DNA of 64,000 bases from Actinomycetota bacterium (lineage in GTDB: Bacteria > Actinomycetota > Actinomycetes > Propionibacteriales > Propionibacteriaceae): contig JAIUOR010000010.1 in the NCBI GenBank assembly GCA_020161795.1, positions 86,537 to 150,536 of the forward strand, read 5' to 3'. Of this stretch, positions 19,843-28,996 are shown one piece after another. Within the stretch, counting starts at the first letter, position 1, and every line of letters starts with the position of its first letter. Made by a program: the position numbers and the translations under genes. The notes beneath the pieces are model-generated. The model had not been told where the DNA came from. It made no database searches and saw only the letters and a list, made by a program, of their open reading frames with translations.

Positions 19843-20225
19843 GAGATCAGGCCCATCACCAGCGCGACAATCGAGAGCAACGGCATCGATCCCTGGAGGA
19901 GCGCCGCGCGGCCACGCCCGCGGTTCGAGCAGAACAGCACCAGCGCCGCGGCCAGCATCGACCCGATGCCGGCGAGCACCAGCGTGGCTCCGATCAACAG
20001 CCGGTCGAAACCGACCAGCACGATCCCGAGCAGCGTGATGACGGCCAGGAAGAGGTTGTAGAAGCCGTGGTTGAAGGCGAGCTCCCGGGTCGATTCGGCC
20101 TGCTCGGCGGTGAGTCCGAAGACCGCCCGTCCCGGGCGCCTCGTCCAGGCCACCGACTCCAGATAGAAGATGTAGACATGGAGCAGGGCCGCCATACCCG
20201 CGAGCACCAGACCGACGATCAGCAC
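19839..20225 (-). CDS. DUF1304 family membrane protein
   Basis: This 128-residue integral membrane protein has four hydrophobic segments. The DUF1304 pattern is clear: an N-terminal helix ending HVYIFYLESVAW, then NHGFYNLFLAVITLLGI, then ATLVLAGIGSMLAAALVLF, then a last helix PLLSIVALVMGLI. The biochemical function of the family is unknown. The gene overlaps the downstream regulator by a GTGA, so both are probably expressed from one promoter upstream of 20225. Confidence 0.85.
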   Translation of the reverse strand: MLIVGLVLAGMAALLHVYIFYLESVAWTRRPGRAVFGLTAEQAESTRELAFNHGFYNLFLAVITLLGIVLVGFDRLLIGATLVLAGIGSMLAAALVLFCSNRGRGRAALLQGSMPLLSIVALVMGLIS

Positions 20226-20256
20226 GCCTCAGGGTAACCCGGCGCACCGGCCGGCG

Positions 20257-20850
20257 TCAGCCGAGCAGCTCGGTGAAGTCGGTCACCTGGAACTCGTCGC
20301 CGCCGCGGGCGGGGCGGGCCTCGACCACAAGCTCGGCGAATGCCCGGGCCGCCCGGTTGACGCGCTTCTCGAGCCTGCCCCCGGCAGCCCCCCAGTCCTT
20401 GGTGGCGGCGAACACCGGATGCGGGGCGATCAGCGCCTTGAGGTAGTAGAACAGCGGCAGCATGGCATGGTCGATGGCCAGACTGTGGCGGGGTGTGCCA
20501 CCGGTGGCGGCCAACAGCACCGGACGGCCCGCCAGTGTGCCTTCGTCCAGGGCGTCGACGAACAGCTTGAACAGCCCCGAATAGGAGCCGTTGTAGATCG
20601 GGGAGACCACGATCACGCCGTCCGCCTGAACGACCCGGTCCAGGGCGTCCTGCAGCCGTCCGCCGGCAAACCGGGTGAGCGACTGGTTGGCGAGGTCGGC
20701 GGCGAGCTCACGCAGGTCGAGGAAGACCGCCGTCGCCCGCACCCCCTGCCCGGCCAGCGCCGTCAGGGTCGCGTCCGCAAGCCGTTCGCCGAGCAGGTGC
20801 GTGGACGAGGGCGTGCTGTGTCCCGCCGTCACGACCGCGATCGTGGTCAT
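20257..20850 (-). CDS. NAD(P)H-dependent FMN reductase partnering a luciferase-like monooxygenase
   Basis: This 197-residue flavodoxin-fold reductase supplies reduced FMN. Visible features are the N-terminal flavin phosphate loop TAGHSTPSSTHLLGERLADA, the SPIYNGSYSGLFKLFVDAL segment (isoalloxazine side) and GRPVLLAATGGTPRHSLAIDH. These match the CE1759-type reductases found next to flavin-dependent monooxygenases. Its ATG overlaps the stop of the monooxygenase gene as ATGA, strong evidence for a two-component system. Confidence 0.85.
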   Translation of the reverse strand: MTTIAVVTAGHSTPSSTHLLGERLADATLTALAGQGVRATAVFLDLRELAADLANQSLTRFAGGRLQDALDRVVQADGVIVVSPIYNGSYSGLFKLFVDALDEGTLAGRPVLLAATGGTPRHSLAIDHAMLPLFYYLKALIAPHPVFAATKDWGAAGGRLEKRVNRAARAFAELVVEARPARGGDEFQVTDFTELLG

Positions 20851-21986
20851 CGCTCCCCTGCCTCCGGCGAGCTGCCGGTGACCTCGTCGTAGACGACCGG
20901 ACGCTCGGCCGGCTCGGCATTCCGCGCCGCGACCAGGGACGCGTGCGTCGGCGCTTCCGGGATGTGCGCCGGGCGGCCCTCGGCGAAGCCGGCGCGGAGG
21001 GCCGGCAGGATCTCGCCGAGCAGATCCAGTTGTTCCAGAACCGTCTTCAGCGGCAGCCCGGCATGATCGATCAGGAAGAGTTGGCGCTGGTAGTGCCCCA
21101 TCAGCGTCGCGAACGACAGGGTGCGCTCCAGCACCTGCTGCGGCGAGCCCACGGTGAGCGGCGTCTCGGCGGTGAATTCCTCCAGGCTCGGCCCGTGGCC
21201 GTAGACCGGGGCGACGTCGAAGTACGGCCGGAACTCGTTGATCGCGTCCTGGGAGTTGGGCCGCATGAAGAACTGCCCGCCCAGCCCGACGATCGCGGTG
21301 TCGGCCGGGCCGTGACCGTGGTGTTCGAAGCGCTGCCGGTACAGGTTCACCATCTTCTGGGTGTGGGCCAGCCGCCAGAAGATGTTGTTGTGGAAGAAGC
21401 CGTCGCCGTAGTAGGCGGCCTGTTCGGCGATCTCGGGCGCGCGGATGGAGCCGTGCCAGACGAACGGCGGAACCTCGTCCAGTGGACGGGGCACCAGCGT
21501 GAACCCGTTGAGCGGGGTGCGGAACCGGCCCTCCCAGGTCACCACCTCTTCCCGCCACAGCCGGCGGAGCAGGGCGTAGTTCTCGACGGCCAGCGCTATT
21601 CCGTCCCGGATGTCCTTGCCGAACCAGGGGTAGACCGGGCCGGTGTTTCCGCGGCCGAGGATCAGATCCACCCTGCCCTCGGCCAGGTGCTGGAGCACCG
21701 CGTAGTCCTCGGCCAGCCTGACCGGGTCGTTGGTGGTGATCAGGGTGGTGGAGGTCGACAGGATGATCCGCTCGGTCTGCGCGGCGATGAAGCTCAGCAG
21801 GGTGGGCGGCGAGCTGGGGTGGAACGGCGGGTTGTGATGCTCGCCGGTCGCGAACACGTCCAGCCCGATCTCCTCGGCCTTCTTCGCCAGCGCGACGGCG
21901 GCCAGCATGCGCTCATGCTCGGTGGGCGTTCTCCCGGTGACGGGATCGGGGGTGATGTCCCCCACCGTGTAGATCCCGATCTGCAT
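20847..21986 (-). CDS. LLM-class (luciferase-like) flavin-dependent monooxygenase
   Basis: The 379-residue TIM-barrel flavoenzyme uses FMNH2 supplied by the coupled reductase to oxygenate an unknown substrate. Typical features are an N-terminal strand MQIGIYTVGD, AKKAEEIGLDVFATGEHH, STSTTLITTNDPVRLAEDYAVLQHLAEGRVDLILGRG and the TVGSPQQVLERT segment near the C-terminus. The ATG at 21986 has an AAGGAGG 6 bases upstream. As an oxygen-dependent enzyme beside a GRE, it suggests the organism meets both oxic and anoxic conditions. The substrate (alkanal, sulfonate or xenobiotic) cannot be told. Confidence 0.88.
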   Translation of the reverse strand: MQIGIYTVGDITPDPVTGRTPTEHERMLAAVALAKKAEEIGLDVFATGEHHNPPFHPSSPPTLLSFIAAQTERIILSTSTTLITTNDPVRLAEDYAVLQHLAEGRVDLILGRGNTGPVYPWFGKDIRDGIALAVENYALLRRLWREEVVTWEGRFRTPLNGFTLVPRPLDEVPPFVWHGSIRAPEIAEQAAYYGDGFFHNNIFWRLAHTQKMVNLYRQRFEHHGHGPADTAIVGLGGQFFMRPNSQDAINEFRPYFDVAPVYGHGPSLEEFTAETPLTVGSPQQVLERTLSFATLMGHYQRQLFLIDHAGLPLKTVLEQLDLLGEILPALRAGFAEGRPAHIPEAPTHASLVAARNAEPAERPVVYDEVTGSSPEAGER

Positions 21987-22026
21987 GGCTGACCTCCTTC
22001 GTCCGCACGATCGACCAGCATACGAA

Positions 22027-22062
22027 ACTGGGACGCCTTGCGCTCGCACAAGACGTCCCAGT
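22027..22062 (-). terminator. Terminator hairpin after the glycyl radical enzyme gene
   Basis: The arms ACTGGGACG (22027-22035) and CGTCCCAGT (22054-22062) pair perfectly, with additional TTG/CAA pairing inside the loop. The hairpin starts 11 bases downstream of the GRE stop codon in its direction of transcription and separates it from the monooxygenase promoter region. Confidence 0.65.
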
Positions 22063-22073
22063 GTCGGGTCGGG

Positions 22074-24512
22074 TTACAGCGACTGTTCGGTGCGGGCGAT
22101 GATGTCGTCCTGGGTGGCCTTGGAGAGCACGTTGAAGAAGGCGCTGTAGCCGGCGACCCGGACGATCAGGTCCCGGTGCCGCTCCGGATGCGCCTGGGCA
22201 TCCAGCAGGGTGGCGCGATCGACCACGTTGTACTGCACATGGAACCCGTCGAGCCGGTTGAAGAAGGTGCGCAGCAGCATGATCAGCTTCTTGCGGTCGG
22301 CCTCCTTGCGCAGCACCTGCGGGGTGACCTTCTGGTTCAGCAGCACGCCGCCGGTGATCCGGCCGGTGTCCAGCTTGGACACCGACTTGAACACCGCGGT
22401 CGGCCCGTGGGTGTCGGCGCCGTGGCTGGGCGAGCATCCCTCGGCCAGCGGCTGGCCGGCGTTGCGGCCGTCCGGGGTGGCCATCGTGGAGGCGCCCTGG
22501 GGCACGTTGGCCGAGATCGACGAGGTGCCGGCGTAGTAGCCGCCGCCGATCGGGCCCCGGCCGTAGCGGGTGTTGTGGTGGGCGAAGATCTCGTCGATGC
22601 AGGTGTCGTAGGCGCGCACCAGCAGGTTGTCGACGTAGTCGTCGTCGTTGCCGTACTTCGGCGCATTCGACAGCGCGGCCTGGATCTCCTTGCCGCGAAC
22701 GCCGGAGAAGTCGCCGAGCAGGGCGTCCCACAGCTCCTGGGTGGTGATGGTGCGATCCTCGAAGACGCACTTCTTGATCGCCGCCAGCGAGTCGCCCAGG
22801 TTGGCGATGCCCACCTGGAGGCCGGAGACGAAGTCGTAGACCGCGCCGCCCTCCTTGATCGGCTTGCCACGGCCGAGGCAATCCTCGACCAGGGCGGAGC
22901 ACAGGATGTCGGCGACGTTCTCCTCCAGGGCCAGGTCGGCCGCGGAGTCGAGGATGACCGCGTGCCGCTGGAACTCGCGGACGGTCACGTCCCAGGCTTC
23001 CAGCAACTCGTCGAAGTCGGTCATCTCGGTGAAGTGCTTCACCGGCGTCGCGATCAGCTCGCCGGACTTCGGATCGATCCCGTTGTTCATGGCCGTGAGC
23101 AGCGCCTTGGGGAAGTTCAGGAAGCTCATGCCGGTGCAGCGGTAGCCCCACTTGCCGGGGACGGCGACCTCGACGCAGCCGATCGCGGAGTAGTTGAACG
23201 CGTCCTGCTCCGCGACGCCCTTCTTGATCAGCGACGGGATGATGATCTCGTCGCTGTTCATCGCCGGCATGCCGAAGCCGAGCCGCATGACCTCGATGCA
23301 CTCCATCATGAAGTCGTCGGAGAGTCCGTGGTGGTAGCGCACCGTCAGGTTGGGCTGCGGCAGCTTGGTCTGGGCGACCGACCGCAGGATCAGGTAGGAC
23401 AACGGGTTCACCGCGTCCTTGCCGTCGGCGGTCTGGCCGCCCACGGTGACGTTCTGGTAGAGCGGGCCGCCGGCGCTGAACCTGGTGTGCGACCAGCTGC
23501 GGATCTTGGCCAGCGTGATGGTCTTCAGCCACAGGTTGGTGAGCAGTTCGGTCGCCGACTCCTCGGTGATCCGGCCCGCCTCGAGATCGGCCGCGTAGTA
23601 CGGGTAGACGTACTGGTCGAAGCGGCCGTAGGAGAGGCTGTGGCCGTTGGACTCGATCTGCAGGCACAGCTGCACCAGCCACACCGCCTGGACGGCCTCT
23701 TGGAAGGTATCCGCCGGCTGCTCCGGCACCTTGTTCAGGATGCGGCTCATCTCCAGCAGTTCGGCGCGCCGCTGGTCGTCGGGTTCGGTGCTGGCCAGGT
23801 CGGCCGCCAGGGCGGCGTAGCGGTGGGCGAAGGTCACCACGGCGTCGAGGGTGACCAGCACGGCGCGGTAGAAGAAGGACTTCTTCAGTTCCTGGGCGTC
23901 GGTCAGATCCAGGCCGGCCAGCAGCGCCTCGGTGCGCGCCCGGTAGCCCGCCAGGCCTTCCTTCAGCACCCGCTCGTAGTAGACGGCGATATGCGCGTCA
24001 CCGGAGGTGATGTTGCCCTCGGGGTGGATGATGCCCAGGTCGTAGAACTGCCGGCTGGCCGGCGGCATGAGCGCCAGGCCGCGATCCTTCAGGGTGTTGT
24101 GCTCCCAGTAGGGGGCGATCTCGCGGAGCTGATCCTTGGCCTGCTCGGTGATCGCGAACCGGTCGCCGGGGCGCTTGTCGAACTCGTCCAGCTCGGCGAT
24201 CACCCAGTCCATCGCGTACTCGGGCATGATCGGCGCCGCACGGTTCGCCGAGGCCTGGTTGCCGCAGATCAGGCTGGCCGGTTCGATGAAGATCGACATG
24301 TTCTCCAGCACGTTCTTCACCATCAGCGCACGACGCAGCACCATCGGCTCGTCCTGGTGCTGCCGGTAGGTCTCGGTGGTCAACACCGCGCGCTCCACGC
24401 AGACCGACTGTGGCGTCTCCATCAGCTCCTCGCGCCACGCTGCCATGCGGGGGGTCAGACGGCCGAAGTGCGGTTCTTCGACGGTGACCGGCGACTCAAC
24501 CAGTGAACTCAT
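22074..24512 (-). CDS. PflD/dehydratase-type glycyl radical enzyme
   Basis: This is an oxygen-sensitive radical enzyme of the pyruvate formate-lyase/diol dehydratase superfamily, 812 residues. The glycyl radical loop RVAGYSAFF places the radical at about Gly788. The thiyl cysteine is Cys446 in SAIGCVEVAVPGK. The single Cys followed by Val-Glu is the dehydratase/lyase pattern, not the Cys-Cys of true pyruvate formate-lyase. TPDGRNAGQPLAEG is also conserved. E. coli PflD and YbiW of this broad group have been reported to open 1,5-anhydrohexitol 6-phosphates; glycerol- or hydroxyproline-dehydratase-like activities are alternatives. It is divergent from a sugar importer, and its activase is encoded 16 kb away at 40431. 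AAGGAGG precedes the ATG. Confidence 0.9.
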   Translation of the reverse strand: MSSLVESPVTVEEPHFGRLTPRMAAWREELMETPQSVCVERAVLTTETYRQHQDEPMVLRRALMVKNVLENMSIFIEPASLICGNQASANRAAPIMPEYAMDWVIAELDEFDKRPGDRFAITEQAKDQLREIAPYWEHNTLKDRGLALMPPASRQFYDLGIIHPEGNITSGDAHIAVYYERVLKEGLAGYRARTEALLAGLDLTDAQELKKSFFYRAVLVTLDAVVTFAHRYAALAADLASTEPDDQRRAELLEMSRILNKVPEQPADTFQEAVQAVWLVQLCLQIESNGHSLSYGRFDQYVYPYYAADLEAGRITEESATELLTNLWLKTITLAKIRSWSHTRFSAGGPLYQNVTVGGQTADGKDAVNPLSYLILRSVAQTKLPQPNLTVRYHHGLSDDFMMECIEVMRLGFGMPAMNSDEIIIPSLIKKGVAEQDAFNYSAIGCVEVAVPGKWGYRCTGMSFLNFPKALLTAMNNGIDPKSGELIATPVKHFTEMTDFDELLEAWDVTVREFQRHAVILDSAADLALEENVADILCSALVEDCLGRGKPIKEGGAVYDFVSGLQVGIANLGDSLAAIKKCVFEDRTITTQELWDALLGDFSGVRGKEIQAALSNAPKYGNDDDYVDNLLVRAYDTCIDEIFAHHNTRYGRGPIGGGYYAGTSSISANVPQGASTMATPDGRNAGQPLAEGCSPSHGADTHGPTAVFKSVSKLDTGRITGGVLLNQKVTPQVLRKEADRKKLIMLLRTFFNRLDGFHVQYNVVDRATLLDAQAHPERHRDLIVRVAGYSAFFNVLSKATQDDIIARTEQSL

Positions 24513-24526
24513 TGCGATCCTCCTTG

Positions 24527-24556
24527 ATGTTCCATATGAATGGTATCAATGTTCCA
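24527..24556 (-). repeat. Paired ATGTTCCA direct repeats upstream of GRE
   Basis: Identical octamers ATGTTCCA lie at 24527-24534 and 24549-24556, 22 bases apart start to start (about two helical turns on the same DNA face). They lie 15-44 bases upstream of the GRE start codon. A near copy in the opposite orientation (TAGAACAT) occurs in the importer's promoter region near 24949. They may be regulator half-sites. Confidence 0.4.
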
Positions 24557-24916
24557 AACGAAAGCAATACCGCGTGACGGCATGTTGCCCCAGGCGGGGC
24601 GCCTCCGCGAACGCCGAGAGACCTCCGGGCGCCGACGGGCCTCGCGCACCCCCGCCTCCTGCCGCACGACGCCGGCCCGTGGCCGCTCTTCGCCCGGCGC
24701 CTTCGCCTGGACTTTCGTAACGATGTGGTAACGAGGCATCGTCAACGGAACGCCGCCCGACGTTCTTCCTAGAATGTTTCCCAAGGGCGAAGTGTGCCGG
24801 CTGACTAGGGAGGGCTTCTTGGCATGCAGCGGAATCTCGAGCACCTCCACAACGCGTGTCCGGATCGTCGAGGTAGCAAGTATCCTGCGTTTGGAGGCCT
24901 CGCGCCTTCCAAATGC

Positions 24917-24946
24917 TTGACACTTAACTTTCGACAGATGAGGATA
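24917..24946 (+). promoter_or_regulatory. Candidate promoter for the sugar ABC importer
   Basis: A consensus -35 TTGACA at 24917-24922 is followed after 18 bases by a weak -10 AGGATA (24941-24946). This would give a 5' leader of about 200 bases before the binding-protein ATG. The -35 is excellent and the -10 poor, suggesting an activator-dependent promoter. Confidence 0.4.
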
Positions 24947-25149
24947 CGTAGAACATTCGTAACCATGGAGGTTTCGGAGGAACGTATGGCACGGTGTGGT
25001 GCTCCACGAGGGACATCGACCGGCCGCATGTAGAGGGGTCAACCAGACGCAGCGGGACAGAGCGTCCTGAGGTGATTGGCGAACGACAACCACCAAAGCC
25101 CCCAGGTGTAAGGAAGCACCCGGGAGGTTGAACAGAAAGGGAGTAGTCC

Positions 25150-26286
25150 ATGAAAAAGGCACTCATCGCGCTGGCAGGCGCTGCCTTGGTGCTCACGTCT
25201 GCGGCGTGCAGCACGACCAGCGGGGGCGGCGAGCCGGCAGGCCCGGGTGCGTCGACCGGCGACACCATCTACGTTCTCGGTCCGACCCCGGACCATGGCT
25301 GGACGGCCCAGGCCGGTACCTATGGCCAGGCCCGGGTCGACGAGATCAACAAGGAGGGCAAGTACAAGGCCGAGTACCAGGCGTCGTCCGACGGCGAAGC
25401 CCAGAACGACCTTGTGCAGACCATCATCGCCAACGGCGACGCCGCCGGCGTGGTGTTCTTCGCGCTGGACGACTCGGCCAAGTCGGGCCAGGAGGCGTTG
25501 ATCGCCGAGAGCATCCCGTTCATCTCCTTCGACCGGATCATCGAGGGCCCGGACAAGTCGGCAGTGCTGAACTTCTCCGGTGACAACTGGTCGGTGGGCG
25601 CCGGCATCGGCTACTGGCTGCAGAAGAACGGCCTGAAGCCGGGCGACACCCTGGTCACCCTGATCGGCGACAACGGCACCGTGAGTTCCCGCCGCCAGGA
25701 GGGCTTCGAGCAGTTCCTGACCGGTGATCGCGAGTACACCGACAACCACACCCAGCAGACCGCCAAGACCACCGAGGCGTGGACGCAGGAGCAGGTCGAC
25801 GAGCTGACCGCCACCTTCAAGGTGGTCAGTGACTGGAGCGCTGACAAGGCCTACGAGTACCTCGAGCAGAAGCTCCCGGACATCATCGCGGACGCGAAGG
25901 CCAGCGGCGGCAGCCTGTACGTCTTCTCGATGGACGACGAGATGACCTTCGGCTTCATGAACCTGCTGGAAGGCAACACCCTCAACGATGCCGCCAAGCA
26001 GGATCTCCGGGATCTGAACGTGTACGTGTCGGCCATCGGCGGCATGCAGGAGCTCTACGACGTGATGGCGGGCAACGCGCCGCAGTCTGCGATTGCTGAG
26101 GAGTACTTCGATGGTCTGATGAGCATGTGGTTCTCGCCGAAGATGATGACCACCGCGATCAACTTCATGGTCCAGTACCTCGACGGCACCGACTGGCCGT
26201 TCAAGGTCGGCGACAGCGAGTTCGAACCGACCTGGATCGTCGACGAGAGCAACGTCAGCGAGTTCGAAGGCTTCACCGGACACTGA
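25150..26286 (+). CDS. Sugar ABC transporter substrate-binding lipoprotein (XylF-like)
   Basis: This extracytoplasmic binding protein of the importer has 378 residues. The signal peptide MKKALIALAGAALVLTSAAC ends in a lipobox with the acylated cysteine at position 20. The mature part is a periplasmic-binding fold of the pentose/hexose (XylF/RbsB) type: IYVLGPTPDHGWTAQAG, NDLVQTIIANGDAAGVVFF, FISFDRIIEG and GDTLVTLIGDNGTVSSRRQEGF. The unusually long C-terminal half differs from classic xylose proteins, so the ligand may not be xylose. It is first in a three-gene importer operon divergent from the GRE, with GGGAG upstream of the ATG. Confidence 0.88.
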   Translation: MKKALIALAGAALVLTSAACSTTSGGGEPAGPGASTGDTIYVLGPTPDHGWTAQAGTYGQARVDEINKEGKYKAEYQASSDGEAQNDLVQTIIANGDAAGVVFFALDDSAKSGQEALIAESIPFISFDRIIEGPDKSAVLNFSGDNWSVGAGIGYWLQKNGLKPGDTLVTLIGDNGTVSSRRQEGFEQFLTGDREYTDNHTQQTAKTTEAWTQEQVDELTATFKVVSDWSADKAYEYLEQKLPDIIADAKASGGSLYVFSMDDEMTFGFMNLLEGNTLNDAAKQDLRDLNVYVSAIGGMQELYDVMAGNAPQSAIAEEYFDGLMSMWFSPKMMTTAINFMVQYLDGTDWPFKVGDSEFEPTWIVDESNVSEFEGFTGH

Positions 26287-26309
26287 TCGGATCGTTTACC
26301 CCAGCTGAG

Positions 26310-26348
26310 CCTGTGGGCGGGCGCGTGCTTTGCGTGCCCGCCCACAGG
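26310..26348 (+). terminator. Intercistronic hairpin between binding protein and ATPase
   Basis: The perfect 13-base arms CCTGTGGGCGGGC (26310-26322) and GCCCGCCCACAGG (26336-26348) flank a 13-base loop, 23 bases after the binding-protein stop. Such a hairpin inside an ABC operon usually attenuates or stabilises the transcript so that the binding protein is made in excess over the ATPase and permease. Confidence 0.6.
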
Positions 26349-26374
26349 GTCGGCGAGTGGAAAGGTGGTGGCCG

Positions 26375-27871
26375 GTGAGTCTGTTGGAGATGACCGGGAT
26401 TTACAAGTCGTTCGACGAGAACCAGGTACTGCGGGGCGTCGACTTCTCGGTGGAGCGTGGCGAGGTCCATGCCCTGCTCGGGGAGAATGGGGCCGGCAAG
26501 TCCACGTTGTTGAACATCCTCGCCGGTGTCCTGCCGGCCGACGGCGGCAGGATCGTGTTCGATGGGAAGCACTATCCGCACCCTTCGATTCCGCAGATGG
26601 AGAAGGCGGGCGTGGCATTCGTCCACCAGGAACTCAACGTCATCAACGACCTGACGGTGAGTGAGAACATCTTCTTCAATCACGAACTGACCTACCCCCT
26701 CGGCTTCCTGCGGCAGCGGGAGATGATCAAGGCCTCCCATGCCTTGTTCGAGCGGCTCGGCGTCGATCTGGATCCGACCCTGAAGGTCGCCGAGCTCAAG
26801 ACCAGCCAGAAACAGCTGCTGGAGATCTGCCGGGCACTGCACGCCGAGGCCCAGCTGATGATCCTGGACGAGCCGACCACCGCTCTGGGCAACGACGAGG
26901 TCGACCACCTCTTCGCGATCGTGGACAAGCTGCGGTCCGAGGGGAACTCGTTCATCTTCGTCTCCCACAAGATGCCTGAGGTCTTCACGATCTCCGACTC
27001 CTACACCGTCTTCCGCAATGGGGAGCTGATCAGCTCCGGCCCGGTCGCCGACACGACGCCGTTCGCTGTCACGCGGGACATGGTCGGCGAGAAGTACGCC
27101 GACCTGGATGTCTACGAGCCGCGTCCGCTGGGCGAGCCGGTGCTGGAGCTGGACCGGCTCTCCTCGACGGCGTTCACCGATGTCAGCTTCACCCTGCGGC
27201 GGGGCGAGATCATCGCGTTGACCGGGCTCGCCGGCTCCGGCGCGAGCGAATTGATGCAGGCGATATTCGGCGCCTTCCCGATCGAGAGCGGCGAGGTCAG
27301 GGTCGAGGGTCGGCCGGTGACAGGTTCGATCCAGCGGTTCATGCGCCGTTCGGTCGGGATGCTGCCGGGGAACCGGAAGGAGAACTCGGTCGTACCCGAC
27401 GCCACCGTCCTGGAGAACTGCTACCTGGCCGAGCACAGCCTGTCGGCGCACCGGCAGTGGATCAACAAGGCGAAGGAGACCACGAAGTACGAGGGGCACA
27501 AGCAGGCGCTCAACATCAAGGCCCAGGATGCCCACGGGGCGATCACGAGCCTCTCCGGTGGCAATCAGCAGAAGCTGTTTCTGGCCCGCTGGCTCAACAC
27601 CGACGCCGAGATCCTGCTGCTGGACAACCCCACCCAGGGCGTCGATGTCGGCGCGAAGGAGGAGATCTACGGCCTCATCCTGAAGTTGGCGACCGCGGGC
27701 AAGACCATCGTGATCAACACCTTGGAGATCCCGGAAATCCAGAAGGTATCGGATCGCTGCATCGTGCTGTACGCCGGCGCGGTGGTGGCCACCCTGGAGC
27801 ACAACCAAATCAACGAGCACGACGTCATGCTCTATTCGACGAACGCGATCAACGCAGTAAAGGGTGAATGA
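26375..27871 (+). CDS. Sugar ABC transporter ATP-binding protein (two nucleotide-binding domains, XylG/RbsA-like)
   Basis: This cytoplasmic ATPase of a carbohydrate importer class has 498 residues and two tandem ABC domains. The first has Walker A GENGAGKSTL (near residue 40) and Walker B LMILDEPTTALG. The second has the degenerate nucleotide loop GLAGSGASEL usual in this family, the signature LSGGNQQKLFLARWL, and ILLLDNPTQGVDVGAK. The GTG start at 26375 follows AAAGGTGG and yields the expected SLLEMTGIYKSFDENQVLRG opening. Its stop overlaps the permease start. Confidence 0.93.
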   Translation: MSLLEMTGIYKSFDENQVLRGVDFSVERGEVHALLGENGAGKSTLLNILAGVLPADGGRIVFDGKHYPHPSIPQMEKAGVAFVHQELNVINDLTVSENIFFNHELTYPLGFLRQREMIKASHALFERLGVDLDPTLKVAELKTSQKQLLEICRALHAEAQLMILDEPTTALGNDEVDHLFAIVDKLRSEGNSFIFVSHKMPEVFTISDSYTVFRNGELISSGPVADTTPFAVTRDMVGEKYADLDVYEPRPLGEPVLELDRLSSTAFTDVSFTLRRGEIIALTGLAGSGASELMQAIFGAFPIESGEVRVEGRPVTGSIQRFMRRSVGMLPGNRKENSVVPDATVLENCYLAEHSLSAHRQWINKAKETTKYEGHKQALNIKAQDAHGAITSLSGGNQQKLFLARWLNTDAEILLLDNPTQGVDVGAKEEIYGLILKLATAGKTIVINTLEIPEIQKVSDRCIVLYAGAVVATLEHNQINEHDVMLYSTNAINAVKGE

Positions 27872-28989
27872 TGGCCGATAAGAAGAACCGGAGCGTCTGG
27901 GGCGCCGTCGCCTCGATGTGGCACAACCACAGCTACATCTTCGTGTTCCTGTTGATCCTGGTGGTGTACGCCGTCACGATCCAGATGAACGGCAGGACCT
28001 TCACCCCGGGGCACGTCTCCTCGATTCTCTCCAGCCAGAACACCGTCATCGTGGGCACCATGGCGATCGGCATGGCACTGGTGATCATCACCGGTCAGAT
28101 CGACCTGTCGATCGGCTCGGCCCTGGTGCTCACCACGGGCGTGACCGTCATCGTGTTCAACGCGACAGCCAACATCTTCCTGACCGTGGGGGCAGCGTTG
28201 GCCACCGGCCTGCTGCTGGGGACGATCAACGGCGTACTGGTCGCCTATGCCCGGATCCCACCGTTCATCGTCACCCTCGGCACGATGCTCATCTATCGGT
28301 CGCTCGCGCTGTGGGCCGTGCGGGAGATCCCGCCGGACGTGAGCGGCTCGTCGTCCAGCCAGTTCGCCATGGTGCCCGGATCGGGCGCCTACGACTGGCT
28401 GCGCATGCAGTTCGGTACCGGATCGCTGGTGATCGCCGGCTTCTCCATCCCGTTCGTGTCCATCCTGTTCGCCGCCTGTGTCGTCCTGTTCGTGTTCATC
28501 GCCCACAACACCAAGTACGGCAAGGCCGTCTTCGCGGTGGGCTCGAACGCCAAGGCGGCCCGGCTCTCCGGCGTCAACACGCAGCGCATCCAGGCATCGG
28601 TGTTCATGGTGACCGGGCTGCTGGTCGGTGTCGCCAGCATCATTCAGGCCAGCAAGGTCGGCAACATCACCCCGGCCTCCTCCGGCCGTGCCTACGAGAT
28701 GTACGCCATCGCCGCCGTCGTCCTGGGTGGCATCGCGATGGCCGGCGGCCGGGGCAACATGCTCGGCGTCCTGTTCGGCGTGCTGTCCTACGCCACGATC
28801 GACTTCATCATCGTGTCCATCCCGGCTCTCAGCGCGGACATCCAGGACACCTTCCAGGGGCTCGTCCTCATCCTGGTCATCCTGGTGCAGACAGCCGGCC
28901 CGGCAGTCAGAGACAGATTCCAGCAATGGCGACGGCACCTGCGGCCGGAACCCTCCGTCAAGGAGGCGGAGCCGGTCTCCGCCGGCTGA
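27868..28989 (+). CDS. Sugar ABC transporter permease (XylH/RbsC-like)
   Basis: This membrane subunit of the importer has 373 residues and about ten hydrophobic segments. Conserved family features are GMALVIITGQIDLSIGSALVL near residue 70, INGVLVAYARIPPFIVTLGTMLIYRSLAL, and the late VLGGIAMAGGRGNMLGVLFG loop that contacts the ATPase. Two ATG codons in a row (27868, 27871) are possible starts; both overlap the ATPase stop region. It is the last gene of the importer operon, followed by a strong bidirectional hairpin. Confidence 0.92.
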   Translation: MMADKKNRSVWGAVASMWHNHSYIFVFLLILVVYAVTIQMNGRTFTPGHVSSILSSQNTVIVGTMAIGMALVIITGQIDLSIGSALVLTTGVTVIVFNATANIFLTVGAALATGLLLGTINGVLVAYARIPPFIVTLGTMLIYRSLALWAVREIPPDVSGSSSSQFAMVPGSGAYDWLRMQFGTGSLVIAGFSIPFVSILFAACVVLFVFIAHNTKYGKAVFAVGSNAKAARLSGVNTQRIQASVFMVTGLLVGVASIIQASKVGNITPASSGRAYEMYAIAAVVLGGIAMAGGRGNMLGVLFGVLSYATIDFIIVSIPALSADIQDTFQGLVLILVILVQTAGPAVRDRFQQWRRHLRPEPSVKEAEPVSAG

Positions 28990-28996
28990 CCAAGAG

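Larger units (their letters stand above)
24513..25149. promoter_or_regulatory. 637-base divergent regulatory region between GRE and sugar importer
   Basis: No credible gene is found here; the longest open frame lacks any recognisable motif. Local base composition in parts is much richer in A and T than the flanking genes. The region holds direct repeats ATGTTCCA (24527, 24549) near the GRE start, related copies TTCGTAACGATG (24714-24725) and TTCGTAACCATG (24956-24967), and a candidate promoter at 24917. The length and repeats suggest control by several regulators, possibly including oxygen control. Confidence 0.5.

Noticed and set aside
22038..24506. An 822-codon open frame antisense to the glycyl radical enzyme
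   Set aside because: It mirrors the sense gene codon by codon, has no recognisable domain, and would erase the well-supported GRE. The same reasoning applies to the 947-codon frame opposite gcvP.
24509..25162. A 217-codon open frame in the divergent region between GRE and importer
   Set aside because: It is antisense to the importer promoter, has an irregular composition rich in Ser, Pro and Arg, no ribosome site, and no family resemblance.
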